Source: Collimonas antrihumi (GTDB taxonomy: Bacteria; Pseudomonadota; Gammaproteobacteria; Burkholderiales; Burkholderiaceae_D). From it: DNA of 64,000 bases. The position numbers and the translations under genes are program-made. The stretch is taken from the NCBI RefSeq assembly GCF_018304965.1, contig NZ_JAGQED010000024.1:1-64000 (forward strand), given 5' to 3'. Under the pieces are notes generated by a model. That model was not told where the DNA came from and did not search any database. It saw only the letters and a program-made list of their open reading frames with translations. Shown here piece after piece: positions 58,401 through 64,000 of the stretch (its first letter is position 1; every line of letters begins with the position of its first letter).

Positions 58401-59663
58401 AAGAGGATTGCTTTCGTAGATTGCTGCAATATGGGCACGCTCGGCGCAGCCCTTCGCGATTCCACGTGCTTCGGTCAATGCCTGTACGACGGCGACAGTG
58501 TGTTGGCTGCGGTCATGGGCCGCCTGGCGCTCGCGCTCGAACCGAGTCTGTGTCTCCTCGCGTTTGCGTTCCGCTTGTTCGACTTCTTTATGGCGCGCCT
58601 GCGCGTCGCGGTCGGCCTGTTCGAGCCGCTTTGCGTCTCCCATCGCCGGATCGTCCTGCAATTGTTCGAGTCGAGTGCGGCTGGCCACCAGCGCGGTCTC
58701 GGCATCGCCATGCGCGGTTTGCGCCAGCGCTTCACTCGTCTGCGCAGATGCCAGCGCCGTGCGCCCTTCGTTGAGTGTGCGGCTGGCTGTGTCGAATCCG
58801 GTCTGCGCACTGCGCAGAGTTCTTGCCTGGCGCCTGGCCTGGGTTGACGCATAGACCCGATATCGCTGGTTGAACTGGCCTACGGCGTGCTCCAATGCTT
58901 CGTATTCTTCAAGTTCCAGGCGGTACTCCTCCAACTGGTTCAGCGCTTCGGCCACGTCGCTCAGCAGGTCGACCGACATCGGCGGCAACGCTTCAGTCAA
59001 GGCGTTCGATAGATTGGATTCGTCCGGCTTCTTCGAGAGCTGTGGCTGGCGCAACTGGATCAGTGTGTCCATCAACGCGGCGTATCGCGCCGGGCCAAGG
59101 TGGAACAGGCGTTCGTCGACAGCACGACGGTAAGCGGCGGCCGTGTCAAAGACCTGGCCTCGCCCTTCAAGGGTGTCTCGCAAGCGTTCGCGTGTCAGCA
59201 CCACGCGTTGCGGACTGGTGAGCCATAGATCTTCGCCGATGCGCTGGTCTTCGAGCACGAAGAACCAACTGTCTACCTGCGGGCGTGCTGCGGTGGCGAA
59301 TAGCCCGCAACCCAGCGTCAGGTACTCAACGGCGCCGCTTTCCGAAATCCTGCCGAACTCAATCCATGCATAGCCCATGCGTCGTTCATGGCGGCCGAGC
59401 AGCAGGTTCCACGCCATTTTCTTGCCCGGGTCCCCATCGGGTTCAATGCGCGACGACTTTAATTGGGCGTCGAACAGGAAGGGTAGCGTGAGCGACAACA
59501 CTTTGGACTTGCCAGTGCCGTTGTTGCCGCGCAGCAGCAGATGGCCATCGCGAAACCAGAATTCTTCGCTATCGTAGTGGAAAAGTTCGACCAGGCCGAG
59601 CCTCAGGGGTTGCCAGCGGTTGCGGTCGGGTATGGGTAAAGTGGATTTTTTCGAGGTACTCAT
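55473..59663 (-). CDS. jetC: Wadjet type II JetC (TIGR02680-like SMC ATPase)
   Basis: SMC-family ATPase, 1396 aa, the DNA-extruding motor of Wadjet. Walker A GNNGTGKS is at residues 46-53. A long coiled-coil region covers about 240-1130 with a hinge-like interruption around 600-720. The ABC signature SSGERALGLTVPLF and Walker B RLVLLDEAFAGIDD (about 1290) follow near the C-terminus, with VITSERE after. Start ATG 59663 overlaps the jetB stop by 4 bp. Confidence 0.92.
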   Translation of the reverse strand: MSTSKKSTLPIPDRNRWQPLRLGLVELFHYDSEEFWFRDGHLLLRGNNGTGKSKVLSLTLPFLFDAQLKSSRIEPDGDPGKKMAWNLLLGRHERRMGYAWIEFGRISESGAVEYLTLGCGLFATAARPQVDSWFFVLEDQRIGEDLWLTSPQRVVLTRERLRDTLEGRGQVFDTAAAYRRAVDERLFHLGPARYAALMDTLIQLRQPQLSKKPDESNLSNALTEALPPMSVDLLSDVAEALNQLEEYRLELEEYEALEHAVGQFNQRYRVYASTQARRQARTLRSAQTGFDTASRTLNEGRTALASAQTSEALAQTAHGDAETALVASRTRLEQLQDDPAMGDAKRLEQADRDAQARHKEVEQAERKREETQTRFERERQAAHDRSQHTVAVVQALTEARGIAKGCAERAHIAAIYESNPLAALDAVKLTALQQMAVDTARNDLRHGVTTRREQLVVMQHHCDHVALTEQAYTRQQQTRDERHDETEEAAAQREEADANVELQGSTVLTSWQAHFDGLQQLRIDADLPVLDALATWVINLDGNNPARDTLQMAQQVASEGLARRHADLSDQRHMFEEEQAALHAERMRLEQGVDAAPPSPIYRTPEARDNRSGAPLWQLVEFRESVDNSQRAGLEAALQAAGLLDAWITPDGELHTFDKNGDPLHDTRWVKRPHQPHSLAGWLVPSEPTHHGVAPVPAATLQRLLEGVACTATDDGVAEAWVAVDGRFRLGALGGSWHKPLADYIGFAVRSAARTRRLEVIALRLNSIANELAMVQQRFEQQAYDQRQAAAEWQTAPNDDALRSAHVEAAARAREFQTARTRLEQADQQLLICKQQWQAARLALANDAADLRLPDTRPALQAIEQALQQFVESTLALFQSVRELRDAFSELARQQQREQEAQHDAEQSQQEWAERRALAEEARIRLDTLRESVGAQVEELQQRLKDARTCVSHGEDALKICANALRLTGEERARAEQKTQDAETTLKERTEARQSAVSLLQGFAATGLLTSAMPETDIPDLRTPWTIEPALTLARRADQILANVKDDDETWTRMQNQISQDYNELGRALAALNHQAQAETNDYGLVVTIVYQNRPERPDQLSARLAGEIAQRRELLTAGERKVLENHLQAEIASAVQKLLQDAERQVTAINVELDKRPTSTGVRFRLQWQPLPEGVEGAPIGLEAARKRLLNTSTDLWSAEDRRVVGEMLHQRIGIERNRADVAGGGSLLDQLARALDYRRWHRFRVQRWQDGQWRPLSGPASSGERALGLTVPLFAAVSSYYTQSGYAHAPRLVLLDEAFAGIDDAARAHCMGLIDEFDLDFVITSEREWACYAELPGVAICQLQRREGIDAVHVSRWTWDGRARRQDNDPDRRFQPLGNVEQQPDGLATLSNDH

Positions 59664-60922
59664 ATCGCGTTGTATAAGTCGGTTTGCGCTTTGCCTGATG
59701 GCCGCTTGATCTCTGTTTCGCCAACGGCAAAGCGGGCAAGCGCCGGCAAGGGCTGGACTGCATCACCGTCGCACGCTACGAGTTCTAGCTTTTGCAGGCG
59801 CTCCAATGCGTTGCTGGCGAGTTCCTGTTCTGCGCCGGGCTCCCTGGCTGATTTGCGCCAGTAGGTGCTGTAGCGTTTCTTGGCGTTTGCGACGAAGAGC
59901 GTGACATCGCTTACGGTAACCGAGGGAGGCGATGTGTCATCGCCGCCGTTCGCGCAGTGGCGGTTGGCGAGGAACTCGGCTACGAGTAGCGTCACATGCG
60001 CCTCGGTTCCTTCGGCCGGCATGCTTACATCGGTCAAGGCTCCGTCCTCATCGACCAGGGCGAGACCTTCGGCGCGCTGTTCGGCAATGAGATTGGTGGC
60101 CTCACATAACCGTGTTGCCATCGGACCACGCTGGTTGACGAAGTACGCACGTAGATCCGTATCGAGTGCGTCCAGATAGACCACGGGATCGTCTAGCAAA
60201 CGACGCGACAACTGGTGACGTAAGGCGGTGCGGCGACCATCATCGTTGTCAGGAATGTGTTCCGTGACGAGTGCCGACAACCGTTCATCAAGCGTCACCG
60301 GCGCTTCTTCAGGGTTCCAGGTTGATGGACCGCGCACGGCTGCCAGCATTCCGGCCAGCACACGGCGCTGTACGTCGTAGAGTGCGTCGGTAGCGCTGTT
60401 GTCCCCACCATTGCGTACGAAGCCTTCTTCGTCACCAGCTACGCGTAGCAGCACACCTAGCTCGAGCAGGCTGCGACACACCGCCACCAGTTCGCGGCGC
60501 TCATGCTGGGCTTGCAGCGTGAAGCTGAAGCCACGCGAATGCAAGCTTGACTCGGCGGCAAGCGCCAGCAGTCGATCACCCAACACGCGCAGTGTGATCT
60601 GCGGATCGGCACGTTCGAGTACCGCGCAGGCAAGACACAGTAATACGTAGCGTCGCCTGTCATAGCCGGGCAGACCACGGCTCGCGTCAATCAGATTGGC
60701 CGGGCGCTTGTAAAGTCGGGCGCAGTCGCGTTCGATGTGCAGCACCCAGCCAGTCTCTCGGGCAAACCAGGTGCGCAGATCGTCGGCATGGCGGCGCACT
60801 GCCGAGAACTCGGAATGGCCCGGTGTCATCAACGGGATCATCAGCAGAGCGCGTAAAGCCTGGCTGCGTTCCTCGTGTTGATGTTGGGCCTGTTGCAGGC
60901 CGATACTGCGGCTGTCTGCCAT
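59660..60922 (-). CDS. jetB: Wadjet type II JetB (DUF2398/TIGR02678-like)
   Basis: Kleisin-associated winged-helix (KITE, MukE-like) subunit of Wadjet. The 420-aa protein matches the TIGR02678 type: ERSQALRALLMIPLMTPGHSEF near the N-terminus, FARETGWVLHIERDCARLYK, and a winged-helix-like C-terminal half. Start ATG 60922 shares one base with the jetA stop, and its own stop overlaps jetC, so the operon is translationally coupled. Confidence 0.88.
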   Translation of the reverse strand: MADSRSIGLQQAQHQHEERSQALRALLMIPLMTPGHSEFSAVRRHADDLRTWFARETGWVLHIERDCARLYKRPANLIDASRGLPGYDRRRYVLLCLACAVLERADPQITLRVLGDRLLALAAESSLHSRGFSFTLQAQHERRELVAVCRSLLELGVLLRVAGDEEGFVRNGGDNSATDALYDVQRRVLAGMLAAVRGPSTWNPEEAPVTLDERLSALVTEHIPDNDDGRRTALRHQLSRRLLDDPVVYLDALDTDLRAYFVNQRGPMATRLCEATNLIAEQRAEGLALVDEDGALTDVSMPAEGTEAHVTLLVAEFLANRHCANGGDDTSPPSVTVSDVTLFVANAKKRYSTYWRKSAREPGAEQELASNALERLQKLELVACDGDAVQPLPALARFAVGETEIKRPSGKAQTDLYNAI

Positions 60923-62451
60923 TAGGTTGCGTCCCCGATCTGAGTGATGGTGATGAAGTGGTCTCGGCCGGCGAAGACACCGGTCGGTGTAGATACCTCA
61001 GCGAGCGACCCTGCATCAAGCGGTACGAGGCAAATGCTTAGCAGGCCATCGCCGCTTTGCAATTCGACCGCCTCATCGGGCGTTGCCTGCGCGGTCAGTG
61101 CTTCACCCAGCAAGCTCAGAAACAGCTGAAATGCATGTCCGTCGAGCTGGTCGAGCTCAGACAGCCGCGTCAGTTTCCCGGTCGCCAAACGCTCACGTGC
61201 GGCTTCGATCTGCGCATGTTCTTCGCGAAATTGAGCCGCCAGCAAGCGGCGTTCTTCATCGCGTTCCCGCACGCGCGGCAGCGCGCCACGTGCCGTGGCT
61301 ATGCCGTATTCACGCAAGCGTGGGTGGATGCGCAGCGGCGGCGCCTCAGCCCAGGGGGTGTTGGCAGGCAGATCCCGTGCCCCCGGTTCCAGCGCAGGGT
61401 TCAGCGAAAAGTGCCGCGCCGGGTTCAATGCGAAGGCAGCGCGCGCCAGCCGATGAGCCTGTGGGTCGTCAGCGCAGGCAGCGAACCAGCCGGCGAGCAT
61501 ACGGAAATCAGCGGAGCGGTCGCTGCGTCCGCTGCGTCGCTCGTTCAGTGCCGCAACGGCCGCTAATAGCTGCGGGATCGCCGAGCGCGCCTTCGATCGC
61601 AACAGTTCTGCCTGCGGTGGCTCAAAGCCGGTGCTAACGAACCAGCGGCGCAGCCCTTTCCAGCGCTCGCGCCACGCCTGCCATCGACGTGTTACAACAT
61701 CGGCCTGTTCGTAAGCGTCATCCGGCACGGCGTCGCGTGCTTCGCGTTGTGCTGCCTGCCACAGCAAGGGTTCGATGTGCAGCGACAAGGCGACAATGTG
61801 CTGTGCAATAGCACCGGAGCGCGCGACCAGGTCGCCGATGAAGCGTTCGAGGTAGTCGATCAGCCGCTTCTTGTAGGCCACCACAGCGCTGGCCTCGGCC
61901 TGCTGCAACTCGATGCTGCGCCCGATGCCGGCCATGAACGCCTGGGCGTTGTCGGCCAGACTTTCGAACACGCGAACCAGGTCGCGCAAGGTCTCGTGCA
62001 CTTTGGCCGCGTCGGGCAGAGATTCACTGGAAAGGGTTAGCAAGGTCTGTAGACGGTTGGCGATGTCTTCCAACGCTACGGTCTGAAGTTCGGCCCGGTG
62101 GCGCAGTGTTCGCTCGAACACCGCCAGTGCCGATTCCACGGCCTCGCCGCCCCGCGACAGGCGATACAGATAACGCGCCCGGTAGAAGTCGCTGATGCTG
62201 GCGACGCGGGCCGTATCGGGCTGGGATTCAAGGTTGCCCCACTCAGCGAGTTGAGCCAGTGCTGTCTGGACTTCTTCAATGCGCGGCGGCGGGCTTGCCC
62301 ACTGGCCTTCTGCAAGTACCTCGTCGGGACGCAGGTGCAGCCGGAACTGGCGTTTCGCGGCGGCGAAGCTGTCCATGATGTTGCGGTAGAGCGCAGACTT
62401 CTCGGCACTGACATGCCTGAATAGATCAGCCGAATCGTTCACGATTCTCAT
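60922..62451 (-). CDS. jetA: Wadjet type II JetA (DUF2397/TIGR02677-like)
   Basis: Kleisin (MukF-like) subunit of Wadjet, 509 aa from ATG 62451. The N-terminus VNDSADLFRHVSAEKSALYRN matches the DUF2397 family, followed by a winged-helix and helical domain and a C-terminal strand block (GLLSICLVPLD). An upstream in-frame ATG at 62,511 would overlap abiEii and lacks support. It starts 20 bp after the abiEii stop, suggesting one transcript. Confidence 0.88.
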   Translation of the reverse strand: MRIVNDSADLFRHVSAEKSALYRNIMDSFAAAKRQFRLHLRPDEVLAEGQWASPPPRIEEVQTALAQLAEWGNLESQPDTARVASISDFYRARYLYRLSRGGEAVESALAVFERTLRHRAELQTVALEDIANRLQTLLTLSSESLPDAAKVHETLRDLVRVFESLADNAQAFMAGIGRSIELQQAEASAVVAYKKRLIDYLERFIGDLVARSGAIAQHIVALSLHIEPLLWQAAQREARDAVPDDAYEQADVVTRRWQAWRERWKGLRRWFVSTGFEPPQAELLRSKARSAIPQLLAAVAALNERRSGRSDRSADFRMLAGWFAACADDPQAHRLARAAFALNPARHFSLNPALEPGARDLPANTPWAEAPPLRIHPRLREYGIATARGALPRVRERDEERRLLAAQFREEHAQIEAARERLATGKLTRLSELDQLDGHAFQLFLSLLGEALTAQATPDEAVELQSGDGLLSICLVPLDAGSLAEVSTPTGVFAGRDHFITITQIGDAT

Positions 62452-62470
62452 GAGGTGGCCGGGTTGCTTA

Positions 62471-63496
62471 TCATGGCACGATAGCCATGTTTGCCTGGGT
62501 CTCGACTTCACTGCAAGCCTGCATCAACTGATCGAAGCTGAGAGCTTCACCGAGCATGACCTGGTCGGCGCGCATGTTCGCGTAGTCATCGGCCAATGCG
62601 GTACGCGCATCGCCAGTGGGCACAATGTTCAGATGCCCCTTTACGGCCGGCAGGTAGTCGATGACGCTACCAGCACTGTCTTTTTCGATGAAAAAGAACG
62701 ATTTGTGTTGTGCGACGGAAGCGGCTACAGCGCGGTCTGCAATCACACCAGCAAAGTATTGGCTGCGTCCGAGTGCCGCCAAGTCGTGCCAATGCCGTGC
62801 GTAGCGTTCGCTGCGTATCCGGCCCTGAGCGCAGTAGACATGCGCGGCTGTTGCCTTTTCCCAAAAGGTTCGCGCCACACTCATGACCTGGGGTGATGCG
62901 GTGGGGAATGAAATATTCGGAACGTGCCCGTCCATGTCGCAGGTGATGGGCAGCACCTGATGCGGCTCGCCGGTATCACGGCCGCCGAACTCCAGCACCA
63001 CTACCGGAGGGACATAGCCGGTGCCGTTCTCGAGCGCAGGATAATGCAGCAGCAGTTTATCGTTCTCTGCGCCGCCGATTTCGAGCTTGGCATCCAGCTG
63101 TTCGCGGGTCAGCGCAGCCTCAATGATCGGGCGCACGTTTGTTTCGATCCAACCGGGCAGGCGCTCGCGCACCACCTTAGTCCATTTGTTGGCTTGGCTG
63201 CGGCTGGTTGGTAAAGTCTCTTCACCGTCAATCAAGTCTTCGATCAGCCTGCGGATGTCGTAGGTGAGGTCAATGTCTTCGGAGAACCGATCAATGACCT
63301 TGTAGGCCTTGGACAAGGAGGTGCCGCCCTTGAATGTAAGGTCGGCGGTCAGTGATGAATCGAATAGGGCGCCCAGTATCCAGACGACCCACACGTCCTT
63401 TTCGAGCAAATGCGTTGGGCGATTCGTTTTGGCACGAGCTTGTTCCAGGACTTCGCGCTGGTCGTCTCGGCTGAGGGCAAAGAAGGTTTCAGCCAC
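62471..63496 (-). CDS. AbiEii-type nucleotidyltransferase toxin
   Basis: Toxin of a type IV AbiE toxin-antitoxin system, of which some relatives pyrimidylate tRNA. From GTG 63496 it is 341 aa. The DUF1814 signature FKGGTSLSKAYKVIDRFSED with the following IDLTYD gives the GS...DxD nucleotidyltransferase motif (about residues 50-80). A longer open frame to 63,619 exists, but GTG 63496 overlaps the antitoxin stop by 8 bp and fits the family N-terminus (VAETFFALSRDDQREVL). Confidence 0.85.
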   Translation of the reverse strand: MAETFFALSRDDQREVLEQARAKTNRPTHLLEKDVWVVWILGALFDSSLTADLTFKGGTSLSKAYKVIDRFSEDIDLTYDIRRLIEDLIDGEETLPTSRSQANKWTKVVRERLPGWIETNVRPIIEAALTREQLDAKLEIGGAENDKLLLHYPALENGTGYVPPVVVLEFGGRDTGEPHQVLPITCDMDGHVPNISFPTASPQVMSVARTFWEKATAAHVYCAQGRIRSERYARHWHDLAALGRSQYFAGVIADRAVAASVAQHKSFFFIEKDSAGSVIDYLPAVKGHLNIVPTGDARTALADDYANMRADQVMLGEALSFDQLMQACSEVETQANMAIVP

Positions 63497-64000
63497 GAGC
63501 CGCTTCCTCACCGATCGCACGCGCCATCCAGGATGGTAGTGCCGCACGTGACGACGCCAGCGCGCGCCATTCCGACGGTGGCAGGGTCCTGCGCAGGGTC
63601 GCCAATGATTCGTCGGCATGTGTCGGCCCCATCCATGCCAGAGCGCGCACTGCCGCGCCAGCCGGGCCAGTGCCCAAGACTAGCATCCAGCGTGGCACGT
63701 GCTTCACCAGCACTTCAGAGCGGCCGAGTTTCAATTTTCGGGTGCGCCCCGAGGTCACGTAGACCTCGCGAATGGGCACTTGTTGGGTTAGCCCCAGAGC
63801 GTTGGCGGCGGAAGCGCCGTGTGTGGCAACAACTTCACCGCTTTGTGCTGCCAGCGACGCCACGACTTTTTCTGGCGCGGGGGGGCGCGTGCCGAACCGG
63901 CTGTATATCGGCGTGACATAGGTTCCGCGACCCACACGCAGCAGCTTACCTTCCTTGGTCATCCTGGAAAGGGCTTGATCGATGGCGGCCCGGCTACCCA
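63489..64000 (-). CDS. AbiEi-type antitoxin (DUF6088), 5' end outside window
   Basis: Partner antitoxin that binds its promoter and neutralises AbiEii. The 158-residue part from an internal ATG at 63,962 is not the true start: the frame stays open to the window edge and reads ...SRAAIDQALSRMTKEGKL, the usual N-terminal winged-helix segment. RVGRGTYVTP and GEVVATHGASAANALGLTQQ are family hallmarks. It probably lacks only a few dozen residues. It is the first gene of the leftward AbiE-Wadjet unit. Confidence 0.85.
   Translation of the reverse strand, partial: GSRAAIDQALSRMTKEGKLLRVGRGTYVTPIYSRFGTRPPAPEKVVASLAAQSGEVVATHGASAANALGLTQQVPIREVYVTSGRTRKLKLGRSEVLVKHVPRWMLVLGTGPAGAAVRALAWMGPTHADESLATLRRTLPPSEWRALASSRAALPSWMARAIGEEAARG

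Noticed and set aside
58870-59663. Several plus-strand open frames across jetC and jetA (for example 57,969-58,847)
   Set aside because: Antisense to the continuous 1396-aa SMC protein and its partners, Cys/Arg/Ser-rich, no start signals.

Overview
The window looks like a chromosomal segment of a betaproteobacterium of the Oxalobacteraceae (Collimonas, Herbaspirillum or Janthinobacterium-like). This rests on the gene order map/rpsB/tsf/pyrH/frr/uppS/cdsA/dxr/rseP/bamA/skp/lpxD/fabZ/lpxA/lpxB/rnhB, on the ppsR-ppsA pair, and on protein character. The genus is inference; no rRNA or tRNA gene was recognised.

Positions 1 to about 36.8 kb are ordinary core genome. A leftward group (map, glnD, an RluF-type pseudouridine synthase) diverges from rpsB-tsf. 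Next come nucleotide, translation and envelope genes: pyrH, frr, uppS, cdsA, dxr, rseP, bamA, skp, lpxD, fabZ, lpxA, lpxB, rnhB and a SpoU methyltransferase. These link isoprenoid carrier synthesis, phospholipid precursor supply, outer-membrane protein assembly and lipid A synthesis. Then follow ppsR/ppsA, an outer-membrane barrel, copCD, acyP, a HigBA/HI1419-type toxin-antitoxin pair, a TPR protein, an NfeD/SPFH pair, smpB diverging from ratA-rnfH, a DUF4124 protein, guaB and guaA. Intergenic gaps in this part carry dispersed palindromic repeats of two families.

From the 3' end of guaA (36.78 kb) to about 54.21 kb lies what I interpret as one integrative element. A P4-type tyrosine integrase sits beside guaA. 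An 11-bp piece of the guaA 3' end recurs at 54,197-54,207, and CATGGYAT-type motifs cluster near both ends. The element has an AlpA-like regulator, a TrfA-type replication initiator followed by four 21-bp iterons, a partial P-type conjugation set (TrbJ, a small lipoprotein, TrbL, TraB; no relaxase or coupling protein seen), small ribbon-helix-helix and hypothetical genes, a histidine phosphatase and a serine resolvase. Its right part is a candidate defence cassette: a PD-(D/E)xK nuclease-like protein, a DUF1156-like DNA methyltransferase and an OLD-family ATPase/TOPRIM nuclease. Two 57-bp inverted repeats (54/57 identical) flank a zinc-finger/HTH-like gene. They also lie upstream of alpA on one side and of the replication genes on the other, which suggests shared control of excision and replication.

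From 54.25 kb to the window end, on the minus strand, is a tightly packed Wadjet type II operon (JetA-JetB-JetC-JetD, an SMC-like anti-plasmid system) preceded by an AbiEi/AbiEii toxin-antitoxin pair cut by the window edge. It begins 46 bp beyond the candidate right attachment site, so it may belong to a second, tandem island at the guaA hotspot.
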